Source of the DNA: Dinoroseobacter sp.
GTDB taxonomy: Bacteria > Pseudomonadota > Alphaproteobacteria > Rhodobacterales > Rhodobacteraceae
Direction of reading: 5' to 3'
Assembly: GCA_017643385.1 (NCBI GenBank)
Contig: JAEPNN010000003.1
Location: forward strand, 310,001-374,000
Length of the DNA: 64,000 nt
A model generated the notes under the pieces. The model was not told where the DNA came from and did not search any database. It saw nothing but the letters and a program-made list of their open reading frames with translations. A program made the position numbers and the translations under genes. The first letter of the stretch is position 1. Each line of letters begins with the position of its first letter. Positions 56,760 to 64,000 of this stretch are shown piece after piece.

Positions 56760-58297
56760 TTGCGCTGACCTTGCACGATACGATCAAGGATCATGGCACA
56801 GAACAGGATCGCAAATCCGGCCAGAATGCCCTGTCCGACATTCGCGTATTGCAGGGCTTCGAGCACATCTTCGCCAAGCCCTTTTGCCCCGATCAGCGAT
56901 GCCACCACAACCATGGCAAGCGACAACATAATCGTCTGATTGATCCCGGCCCGGATCGACGGGCTCGCCAATGGAAGATCAACGCGTGTGAGCAGATACC
57001 ATTTATTGGCACCAAATGAGATCGCGGCTTCTCGGACGCTTTCCGGAACACCGCGCAAACCCAAAACGGTCAAGCGTACGACCGGCGTACCCCCAAAAAT
57101 CATCGTCGTTACAACTGCCGCTGGCTTACCTGTGCCAAAAAACGCAATTACGGGGATCATGAAGACAAACGCCGGCATCGTTTGCATGAAGTCCATGATT
57201 GGCTGGATCGCTGCATAAAATCGCGGACGGCGTGCTGCAAACATACCCAAGGGGATACCGATCACGATCGAGAGGCAGGCTGCGGTTCCGAGCAAGGCCA
57301 GCGTTGTCATCGCCTTTTCCCAGAACCCCAGGAAGCCCATGTAAGACAGGAATGCCGCCGAATATATCGCCATCCGCACCCCAGCCGTTAGCCATGTCAG
57401 CAGGATTATCAGCGCGGCAATAACGATCCAGGGGGTACTAACAAAGATGATTTCGAGGGCATCCAGTACAACGCGGATGACCCACGTTATTCCGTCAAAA
57501 AGAGCGTCGCCGTTGAGTACTGCCCAGTCAAAGAAGTTTTCGACCCAGGCAATGCTCGTCAATCGGATGCCGGGCTCAGTTGGAAAATCGCTTAACAGTT
57601 CAAAACGGTCCGGGAAACTGTAGTGCAGCATAGCAGCAAGCACGATCAGGATCATGAAAACTGCACTGAGAAGAATGTGCGAAACGGGCATGCCTGATCG
57701 TATAGTTCTATCGGACACCCAGTCTGAAAAACGCGCTTCCAAGGCCCAGTTCGCGACCGTGGCCTGAACAGCCTTGGCAGCAAGCAGGATAAGAATGCCA
57801 ACCATGACGATCTGCGGCCCTTGGGCCGCAAGCGCCGCTGCTTCCTCGCGAATGCCTCCTATATTTGCCTCCAAGCTATCCACCGCACGTTGGAACGCAT
57901 CAACCCGATCTGAGCCGTCTTCAATGGCTGCAGCAAGCTGTCTTCGGCGGAGGTCCAATGTGCCTTCAATGGAGGCAATGCGCGCCATCGCGTCAGCCGC
58001 AAGATCCCCGAACAAACCTCGCGCAATCTGCACTAACGCAAGAGCCTCGATAATCAGGAACGGCAAAGCCCAAGACCATAATCCGCGCGCGCCGAACCAA
58101 ATCGGACCAAAGAGCCCTGCCATCAAATTGAAGGTTGGCGTGAACCGCGACGATGCGCCGATCTTATTGAAATTATCGATATAATAGTCTGAGCTAGTGC
58201 GTACGAAGGTACGGATATTTTCACGCCGTTCTTCGGCATAAGCTTGAGCTGCGTCGCTGTTGGGATCGTCGAGTGGATTTACTTCTGTGTCACTCAT
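56756..58297 (-). CDS. betaine-type ABC transporter permease with an extra N-terminal domain
   Basis: 513 residues, compared with about 300-350 for ordinary ProW. The C-terminal part (about 290-513) is the ProW-like permease with EAA loop VPESVREAAISFGANKWYLLTRVDLPLA. The N-terminal 230 residues add hydrophobic segments, first around residues 55-95, then a Arg/Glu/Ala-rich helical stretch (about 100-155) that could be a coiled coil, then another TM region. It overlaps proV and the hydrolase by 4 nt each, so all three are coupled. The substrate could be glycine betaine, choline or another quaternary amine or sulfonate. Confidence 0.85.
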   Translation of the reverse strand: MSDTEVNPLDDPNSDAAQAYAEERRENIRTFVRTSSDYYIDNFNKIGASSRFTPTFNLMAGLFGPIWFGARGLWSWALPFLIIEALALVQIARGLFGDLAADAMARIASIEGTLDLRRRQLAAAIEDGSDRVDAFQRAVDSLEANIGGIREEAAALAAQGPQIVMVGILILLAAKAVQATVANWALEARFSDWVSDRTIRSGMPVSHILLSAVFMILIVLAAMLHYSFPDRFELLSDFPTEPGIRLTSIAWVENFFDWAVLNGDALFDGITWVIRVVLDALEIIFVSTPWIVIAALIILLTWLTAGVRMAIYSAAFLSYMGFLGFWEKAMTTLALLGTAACLSIVIGIPLGMFAARRPRFYAAIQPIMDFMQTMPAFVFMIPVIAFFGTGKPAAVVTTMIFGGTPVVRLTVLGLRGVPESVREAAISFGANKWYLLTRVDLPLASPSIRAGINQTIMLSLAMVVVASLIGAKGLGEDVLEALQYANVGQGILAGFAILFCAMILDRIVQGQRK

Positions 58298-59355
58298 GAC
58301 ATTTCGGTGCCTTCGATCACTGTACGCAAAAGGTCAGCGCGGGTGATGATGCCTGCATCCATCCCCGCTTCTGCGACCAAGATCGGGTTGTCGTCATCAA
58401 TTGCGAGGTTGATCAATTTGCTCAACGTCTCTTTCCCATCCACACGCGCCAGATCCGCAGGAATTGGACCAGTCTTCGCGATATAGGTTTCAAGCGGTTG
58501 CATGACTGCATCAGCGTGCACCACTTTCAGACGTGAAATGCCCGCGACGAAATCAGCCACGTAGTCATCCGCAGGGTTCATGACTATGTCTTCCGCAGTA
58601 CCAATTTGAACAACCATGCCGTCGCGCATGATTGCGATGCGGTCCCCAATGCGGACAGCCTCGTCCAAATCATGGGTGATGAATATTGTTGTCTTCTTCA
58701 GAATTTTTGACAGACGGATAAACTCGTCCTGCAATTGACGCCTTATAAGAGGGTCTAGAGCAGAAAATGGTTCATCCATCAGCAAGACATCAGGGTTAGC
58801 GGCGAGCGCGCGCGCCAGCCCAACACGTTGCTGCATCCCCCCGGATAGCTCATGTGCAAATTTCGAGCCCCAAGCGCCTAACTCAACAACATCAAGGATC
58901 GCAGCAGCCTGGCGCATACGCTCGTTCTTCGAAACCTGTCGAATTTCAAGCGGCATGGCGACATTGTCCAAAACAGACCGATGCGGCAGCAGAGCAAAGT
59001 TCTGGAAGACCATACCAATCTTACGATTGCGGAAGGATTGTAGTTCCTTGGCTCCAAGGGCCATCACATCAGTGCCCTCAATCGCAATTTTGCCCGCTGT
59101 GGGTTCAAGCAAGCGATTGAAATGGCGGACGAGCGTTGACTTGCCACTACCAGAAAGTCCCATGATGCAGAAAATCTCGCCTCGGTTTACCGACAGGCTC
59201 ACATCTGCCACTCCGACGACAGCATTAAACTCAGCTAAAACATCGGCTTTGGTGAGGCCACGGTCCTGAATGGCTTTTAGTGCGAGCTCTGGTCGGGCAC
59301 CAAAGATTTTCCAGACATTGGAAATCTCAATGACCGGGTCATCTTGTACTTTCAT
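58294..59355 (-). CDS. betaine-type ABC transporter ATP-binding protein (ProV-like)
   Basis: 353 residues from the ATG at 59355. Long ProV N-terminus, Walker A GLSGSGKST, Q-loop MVFQNFALLPHRSV, signature ELSGGMQQRVGLARAL, Walker B VLLMDEPFSALDP, H-loop THDLDEAVRIG, and a C-terminal region with a CBS-like stretch (DNPILVAEAGMDAGIITRADLL). The CBS region may sense ionic strength as in OpuA. It overlaps the permease by 4 nt. Confidence 0.93.
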   Translation of the reverse strand: MKVQDDPVIEISNVWKIFGARPELALKAIQDRGLTKADVLAEFNAVVGVADVSLSVNRGEIFCIMGLSGSGKSTLVRHFNRLLEPTAGKIAIEGTDVMALGAKELQSFRNRKIGMVFQNFALLPHRSVLDNVAMPLEIRQVSKNERMRQAAAILDVVELGAWGSKFAHELSGGMQQRVGLARALAANPDVLLMDEPFSALDPLIRRQLQDEFIRLSKILKKTTIFITHDLDEAVRIGDRIAIMRDGMVVQIGTAEDIVMNPADDYVADFVAGISRLKVVHADAVMQPLETYIAKTGPIPADLARVDGKETLSKLINLAIDDDNPILVAEAGMDAGIITRADLLRTVIEGTEMS

Positions 59356-59376
59356 CAAACCGCCCACCGTAAAAAA

Positions 59377-59406
59377 TGTCGGCACTAAAAACTTCTAGCG
59401 CCGACA
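59377..59406 (-). repeat. stem-loop between binding-protein and ATPase genes
   Basis: Arms TGTCGGC and GCCGACA (7 bp) with a 16-nt loop lie between the stop of the binding protein (59429) and the start of the ATPase (59355). Same location logic as the hairpins in the ugp and smo operons. Confidence 0.55.
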
Positions 59407-59428
59407 CATGTTTTATCCTGACTTTGCC

Positions 59429-60388
59429 CTAAAGACCCAACATCGCATCGACCCGGTCAGAGTTTGCTGCAACCCATTCAGCGGCAACCTCTGCCGGATC
59501 ACGATCATTGGCACTGATCTCGAACGCTAGCCCGCTTACATCCTGCGCATTCAGCGAGAAGTTTGCAAAGAACTCGGCAATGGCTGGCGACCGATCCACA
59601 AGTGAATTTGACCAAGCAATTTGTACCTGCTTCAGGTCGTCCTTGGTTGCAACCATGGACATTTCATACCAATCCGCGTTGTCGGATGGTTGAACCATAA
59701 TGTACTTCTCAGGATCATAGGTCGGCTCGGTCAGCATGGTCACGTCAAACATGAACCAGACAGCGTGTGGTTCATAGCAGTAGAAGGCATACCCTTCACC
59801 TTTTGCGATACTGTCTCTGATGCGTGCAGTCTTCACGGCTTCTTCGGCACGGATCGGCTCAATGAAGTCCAGAAGGCCATAGTCCCGGGTCTTGACCTCG
59901 TTCACGTTGGCAGAGGCCCAACCTGGGGCGCCAATCCACATTTCGCCAAGACCGTTGCCGTCACTATCCATTGCGGCCGCGACGTCAGGACGGCCCAGAT
60001 CAGCAATATCAGTGATGTTCATCGCGGCTGCAAAGTCTTGAGACACACAGAAGCCCTGATTGCCCTGATAAGGGTTGCTGGAGAGCGTCACGGTTCCCGC
60101 CTCATCTACATACTGACGTGTGAAGCTCTCTTGGTTTGGCAACCAAACGTCTGGGTGCACATCAATGTCGCCCTCCCCTTGATCCATCGCCTGGAAGATT
60201 GTCGCATTGTTACCAGGGACATATTCAACCGTGCCACCAATGCGCGAAGTTACAACTTCACCCAAAACATATGCGATAGCTTGAGCGCCTGTCCACGATG
60301 GAACGCCGATATTCACTTCTTCGGCGAAGGCTGGCACTGCAATCACACTTGCGATTGCTGCGGCCGTCAGGTTTCTCTTGATAGTCAT
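59429..60388 (-). CDS. betaine-type substrate-binding protein (ProX-like)
   Basis: 319 residues. Sec signal peptide (MTIKRNLTAAAIASVIAVPAFAEE, cleavage about residue 22), then an OpuAC/ProX-like fold starting VNIGVPSWTGAQAIAYVLGEV. Trp/Tyr-rich segments (MWIGAPGWASANVNEV, FYCYEPHAVWFMFDV) could form an aromatic cage for a quaternary ammonium group. It lies 36 nt downstream of the CuyA-like gene, same strand. Confidence 0.92.
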   Translation of the reverse strand: MTIKRNLTAAAIASVIAVPAFAEEVNIGVPSWTGAQAIAYVLGEVVTSRIGGTVEYVPGNNATIFQAMDQGEGDIDVHPDVWLPNQESFTRQYVDEAGTVTLSSNPYQGNQGFCVSQDFAAAMNITDIADLGRPDVAAAMDSDGNGLGEMWIGAPGWASANVNEVKTRDYGLLDFIEPIRAEEAVKTARIRDSIAKGEGYAFYCYEPHAVWFMFDVTMLTEPTYDPEKYIMVQPSDNADWYEMSMVATKDDLKQVQIAWSNSLVDRSPAIAEFFANFSLNAQDVSGLAFEISANDRDPAEVAAEWVAANSDRVDAMLGL

Positions 60389-60424
60389 TTCTTGAGTCTC
60401 CTTGTTGGTTCTTTCTTCTAGTTT

Positions 60425-61522
60425 TCAGTTAGTTACATATCCCGGCAACTCAAAGGTATCGGGATATCCAAATAGTGCAGCACTGCCGCCGGTGTGCAAA
60501 AAGACGACATTGTCCATTCCTTCAAAATGGCCTTTGCGTGTTAGGTCGATTAGGCCATCAAGCCCTTTGCCAGAATACACCGGATCAAAAAGCAGCCCCT
60601 CGGTTTCCGCCAATAACTTTAGCGCCTCGACCATACCTTCGGTTGGGACACCGTAGCCTGCACCGACATAATTACAGTTCGCCCGCACGTCTGATCGTGC
60701 AACTTCGGCAGCGCTACCCAGATACGTGAGGGTTTTGACTGCGAGGTCATAGACCATCTGTTCTTGCTTCTCTTGTGGGGCTCTGACGCCAATCCCCAGC
60801 AAATGAATGTCGCTTTCGATAGCAGCAAGCCCGGCCACCAATCCGGCCTGCGTACCTGAGCTGCCAGTGGCATGTATCAGCGCGTCGACCTTGAGCCCCA
60901 TGTCGCTGGCTTGTTCAACAAGTTCCCTTGCGCAATTCACATAGCCAAGCGCGCCAATCTCATTCGAGCCGCCACCTGGGATGATGTACGGACGCCGACC
61001 CTGCTTGCGAAGCGTCTGCGCCAGGATCTCCATCTCAGCATTCATATCCGCCCCACCGCCGCGCTTGGAAACCGTCGCTCCGTGCAGGCGGTCCAACAAC
61101 ACATTGCCGCTCATGTTGTAGCTTACGTCATTTGATCCGGTTCGGTCCTCCAACAGGATATTGCAAGCCATTCCCAACTTGGCAGCTGCCGCAGCAGTTT
61201 GACGGGCATGGTTCGATTGGGTCGCACCTTGTGTGATGATCGTATCAGCGCGCTGATTTTGCGCGTCCGCCATCAAATATTCCAGCTTACGGGTCTTGTT
61301 GCCGCCCGATGACAGACCTGTGCAATCGTCACGTTTTATCCAAAAACGCGGCCCACCGAGAATTTCGCTGAGCCTGTCCATAGGCTCTAGTGGCGTTGGC
61401 AAGTGCCCCAAAGCTACGCGAGGGAATTTGGCCAGTCGCAGCGCAAGGTCTTTACAACGGCTCGACATCAGGTCGGCACCGTCTGCTCCAGATACACTTG
61501 CGACTTGATCAGTTAAAACCAC
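60425..61522 (-). CDS. PLP lyase of the L-cysteate sulfo-lyase / D-cysteine desulfhydrase family
   Basis: 365 residues from a GTG at 61522 preceded by AAGGGGG; an ATG at 61468 is possible. Fold-type II PLP enzyme (ACC deaminase-like): [12 protein letters not shown] lysine K76 in [45 protein letters not shown] and [12 protein letters not shown]. The whole sequence reads like CuyA of roseobacters, which splits cysteate to pyruvate, sulfite and ammonia, but D-cysteine desulfhydrase is nearly as similar. It heads an operon with a betaine-type ABC transporter and a hydrolase. No sulfite exporter is seen near it. Confidence 0.82.
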   Translation of the reverse strand: MVLTDQVASVSGADGADLMSSRCKDLALRLAKFPRVALGHLPTPLEPMDRLSEILGGPRFWIKRDDCTGLSSGGNKTRKLEYLMADAQNQRADTIITQGATQSNHARQTAAAAAKLGMACNILLEDRTGSNDVSYNMSGNVLLDRLHGATVSKRGGGADMNAEMEILAQTLRKQGRRPYIIPGGGSNEIGALGYVNCARELVEQASDMGLKVDALIHATGSSGTQAGLVAGLAAIESDIHLLGIGVRAPQEKQEQMVYDLAVKTLTYLGSAAEVARSDVRANCNYVGAGYGVPTEGMVEALKLLAETEGLLFDPVYSGKGLDGLIDLTRKGHFEGMDNVVFLHTGGSAALFGYPDTFELPGYVTN

Positions 61523-61596
61523 AATTACCCCCTTCCAAGCTTTGGTAAAAGCTTCATCTAGACCAAAGCAAAAAAACAGTGCAAATTTTTACGACC

Positions 61597-61617
61597 GCTC
61601 ATAAAATTTGTATGAGC
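61597..61617. promoter_or_regulatory. perfect 7-7-7 dyad between CuyA-like gene and LysR gene
   Basis: Arms GCTCATA and TATGAGC flank the spacer AAATTTG, 13 nt upstream of the LysR start at 61631 and 74 nt upstream of the CuyA-like start. It is the expected place for the LysR regulator to control both genes. Confidence 0.6.
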
Positions 61618-61630
61618 AAGTGGAGGATGC

Positions 61631-62521
61631 ATGCATTTACAGTGGCTCGATGACGTTTTGGCTTTACTGGAAGAAGGGAATTTGTCCCGCGCTGCCGCGC
61701 GCCGCAACATCACACAGCCAGCGTTTTCAAGGCGAATTCGAGGCTTTGAGGAATGGCTTGGCGTGGATGTCTTGGAAAGAGGCACCAACCGGGTCGAAAT
61801 CAGCCGGGCCCTACTGTCAAACGAAGACGAAATCCGCGCCCTGCTCAACCGAATGCGCGAACTTCGAACAAGAATTGGTCAATTTGATGAAACACGCGCC
61901 ACGATAGAAATTACTGCCCAGCATGCTGCAACCTGTTCGACCTTTGCCGACATGGCCCTCAGAGCGAGGTCTCGTTACCCGGGACTGAGGTTCCGGGTCC
62001 GCGCAGGCAATCTAAGCGACTGCGTTTCGACTTTCTTGCGCGGCGATGCCCATATGCTTTTGTGCTATGAGACTGACAATATTGGCGCTTTGCGGTTTGG
62101 CCCAGAAATTCGGCGTGGTCTTTGGGAACACGACTATCTGGTCCCCGTTGTTGGCGGTGCTCTCCGTTACAAGGTAAGGGACACGGGAGATGTGCCTGCC
62201 GATACGCCCGCAATCGCTTATCCCAGCGACAGCTACTTTGGTCAGGTCCTTCTGAAAAACCAGCGGGCTTTTGGCACAAACGGTACTGAATTTGACCCGT
62301 TTTGCGTAACAGCGTTCACAAGTGGCGCACGCGAGATGGTTCTGAGCGGTTTAGGCATAGGATGGCTTCCGTTTAGCATGATCCATCACGAAATTGAAAA
62401 TGGTGCGCTCATCTCACTGGCAAATTACTATGGTCAGGAACGATTGATTGTTGCGATTTATGCCAACCAAGAAAACGAATTGGCAAACATGCTTTTGGAT
62501 CTCTGGACAACGGCGAAGTGA
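61631..62521 (+). CDS. LysR family regulator, divergent from the CuyA-like operon
   Basis: 296 residues. HTH at about residues 2-60 (LQWLDDVLALLEEGNLSRAAARRNITQPAFSRRIRGFEEWLG), then an effector domain with a late SGLGIGWLPFSMI pattern. Good SD (GTGGAGGATGC) before the ATG. Divergent arrangement and the dyad at 61597-61617 argue that it regulates the transporter/lyase operon. Effector unknown. Confidence 0.9.
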   Translation: MHLQWLDDVLALLEEGNLSRAAARRNITQPAFSRRIRGFEEWLGVDVLERGTNRVEISRALLSNEDEIRALLNRMRELRTRIGQFDETRATIEITAQHAATCSTFADMALRARSRYPGLRFRVRAGNLSDCVSTFLRGDAHMLLCYETDNIGALRFGPEIRRGLWEHDYLVPVVGGALRYKVRDTGDVPADTPAIAYPSDSYFGQVLLKNQRAFGTNGTEFDPFCVTAFTSGAREMVLSGLGIGWLPFSMIHHEIENGALISLANYYGQERLIVAIYANQENELANMLLDLWTTAK

Positions 62522-62576
62522 GAAGAGCCAAATATTTTACAAGAGCATGCTTTCAATGGCGTTTGGATCAGGCAAC

Positions 62577-64000
62577 TTAAAGTGGGAGCGAGAGTTGTTG
62601 GGTTGAACTTTTGCTCTTTCGGCCCTTTCCTCGATTTGGGATACCGCTTTTGCGGCTTCCGTGTTTGTTTACAATGTCGGCAGCCTCAGAACGGAACCTA
62701 TCACCACGACGCACAGCCCAAATCCGATCGCTAGCTTCGCGGGCTGCCGCGAGATGGTCAACAATCCGCAATGGATACTGTTTACCCAGGACATGATCAG
62801 CGTTTGGTGCGGTCCAGGGTTCTTGCAAACACGCATCTGGAATATCTTTTAATTCCGGCACCCATCTTCGCGTGAAAGTTCCGTTTGGGTCCTGATCATA
62901 GCCTTGCTTCACTGGGTTATAGATCCGAACTGTATTTATACCGGTCGTGCCGGATTGCATTTGAACCTGGCTCCAATGGATACCCGGCTCATAGTCGGTG
63001 AAAAAACGTGCGAGTTGTTCACCGGGCGCACGCCAGTCTAGCCAGAGATGATAGCTCGCCGTAGCCATCACCATCGACCGCATTCGAAAGTTCAACCACC
63101 CGTTCGCGCGAAGATAACGCATACATGCATCCACGAATGGCAATCCAGTTTCGCCCTTGGTCCACGCTTCCAAGCGCTCTCTATCAGGTGCTGCGGGTCG
63201 AATACCGTCATAACCTCGGTGTAGATTTTCGAACTCCAGGCGAGGTTCGTCTTCAAGTTTTTGGAGAAAGTGGCAATGCCAGTGCAAGCGCCCGTTAAAA
63301 GACCTCATGGCAGGCCGCCAGCCAGTTCGATCTGAAGCGTCTTTAAGCGCCCTTTGCCGGGCCCAAGTCGCTTGGGATACCTCTCGAATTGAAAGCGTTC
63401 CCCAAGCCAAATGTGGTGATAATCGCGAGCATGCGGTTTCTCCCTCAACCGGGGAAGACATAGCCTTGCGGTATGTTTGCCCACGCTGATGCAGGAAACT
63501 GTCGAGAAGACCCAGCCCATAACTGCGTCCCCCATTTTGGCGCATTGGACAGAAATCATCCCGAATGTGTAGATCTTTGACGCTGGGGACTTTTCCAATG
63601 TCACAGTCTATCGGAGGGAGTGTAGGTGCGGGTGCAATCTTTTCCGTCATAAATTGATCCCATCGCGCGGCCCAACCGGCGCGTGATTTGATACGACGCT
63701 GCACCCCATGGTTCTGCAACTCTGTCCAGCGCACGCCTTTCTCCCTGCACCACGCCGCAACTTTTTGATCTCGCCTGTAGGTCCAAGCGTTTCCCGTTTC
63801 TTCATGCGACCAAAGCGCAGCTACCCCAAATTGCTCCAAGACGACGTTGAACACTTCGACAGCATCGCCAACGCGGATAACCAGTGGTTGTCCACATCCC
63901 GCGAGATCACGTTGCAGCTCAGACAGGCTTTCAGCGGCAAAATCCCATTGGCGTCCGGACATATCCGGCTGCTGCCAAAGATCAGGTTCGACCACGTATA
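62577..64000 (-). CDS. photolyase/cryptochrome family flavoprotein (5' end outside window)
   Basis: At least 474 residues; the N-terminal start lies past the right edge, since the frame stays open and the visible start (YVVEPDLWQQP) is inside the N-terminal alpha/beta domain. FAD-binding features: GETGLPFVDACMRYLRANGWLNFRMRSMVMA and HWSQVQMQSGTTGINTVRIYNPVKQG. The family includes CPD photolyases and cryptochromes; DNA repair or light sensing cannot be decided. A Lys/Arg/Ser-rich tail ends the protein (about the last 40 residues). Confidence 0.85.
   Translation of the reverse strand, partial: YVVEPDLWQQPDMSGRQWDFAAESLSELQRDLAGCGQPLVIRVGDAVEVFNVVLEQFGVAALWSHEETGNAWTYRRDQKVAAWCREKGVRWTELQNHGVQRRIKSRAGWAARWDQFMTEKIAPAPTLPPIDCDIGKVPSVKDLHIRDDFCPMRQNGGRSYGLGLLDSFLHQRGQTYRKAMSSPVEGETACSRLSPHLAWGTLSIREVSQATWARQRALKDASDRTGWRPAMRSFNGRLHWHCHFLQKLEDEPRLEFENLHRGYDGIRPAAPDRERLEAWTKGETGLPFVDACMRYLRANGWLNFRMRSMVMATASYHLWLDWRAPGEQLARFFTDYEPGIHWSQVQMQSGTTGINTVRIYNPVKQGYDQDPNGTFTRRWVPELKDIPDACLQEPWTAPNADHVLGKQYPLRIVDHLAAAREASDRIWAVRRGDRFRSEAADIVNKHGSRKSGIPNRGKGRKSKSSTQQLSLPL

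Noticed and set aside
1-64000. CRISPR arrays, prophage or insertion sequences
   Set aside because: No regularly spaced repeats, transposase, integrase or phage structural genes were recognised anywhere in the window.

Overview
The window looks like a chromosomal segment from a marine Rhodobacteraceae (Roseobacter-group) alphaproteobacterium. This rests on gene content and order rather than on a marker gene. The hom-glpX-recJ order, a complete beta-hydroxyaspartate cycle cluster, the Smo/MtlK polyol operon, an imuA-imuB-dnaE2 cassette with an alphaproteobacterial GTTC-N7-GTTC LexA box, and a CuyA-like lyase all fit that group. I see no prophage, CRISPR array, insertion sequence or rRNA operon. 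One tRNA gene, tRNA-Glu(TTC), is present.

Layout. 0-5 kb: three Tad-pilus pseudopilin-type genes (one with a von Willebrand A domain), a pirin and two small membrane proteins. 5-10.8 kb: a TetR regulator with its own dyad, a small lipoprotein, and the core-metabolism block hom-glpX-recJ plus a secreted protein. 10.8-12.4 kb: tRNA-Glu, a decayed peptide-type ABC ATPase and a GntR/FCD regulator. 12.5-18.7 kb: bhcA-bhcB-bhcC-bhcD with divergent bhcR, followed by a second, convergent IclR-type gene. 19.6-26.7 kb: a Tat-type L,D-transpeptidase, a class IV aminotransferase and the SOS mutagenesis operon. 26.7-31.6 kb: hydantoinase A/B genes with a LysR gene. 31.7-36.8 kb: ugpBAECQ for glycerophosphodiester/G3P uptake. 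37-40.6 kb: an M20 amidohydrolase, an atypical P450 and an EamA exporter.

40.6-44.7 kb: a group that reads as a zinc-limitation island. It holds a threonyl-tRNA synthetase, a COG0523/CobW GTPase, a HisI whose usual D-C-D-x-D motif has lost its cysteine, and a small C-x-E-P-G-C protein. Two TTATAA-centred dyads in the intergenic gaps could be Zur sites. 45-52.6 kb: the polyol operon smoEFGK-smoS-mtlK with a LacI regulator and a clear palindromic operator. 52.8-55.8 kb: a phosphotransferase, acyl-CoA dehydrogenase and SDR operon. 56-62.5 kb: a betaine-type ABC transporter operon co-transcribed with a CuyA-like PLP lyase and an alpha/beta hydrolase, with a divergent LysR and a perfect 7-7-7 dyad. 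62.6-64 kb: a photolyase/cryptochrome running off the right edge.

Together the segment describes a heterotroph equipped to scavenge C2 compounds (glycolate/glyoxylate), polyols, glycerophosphodiesters and osmolytes or sulfonates, and to tolerate light damage and zinc shortage. The most rewarding targets are the BHC cluster with its AT-rich control region, the putative zinc-sparing island, and the CuyA/betaine-ABC/hydrolase operon, whose substrate is not obvious. All family assignments are from reading the protein sequences; no database search was possible.
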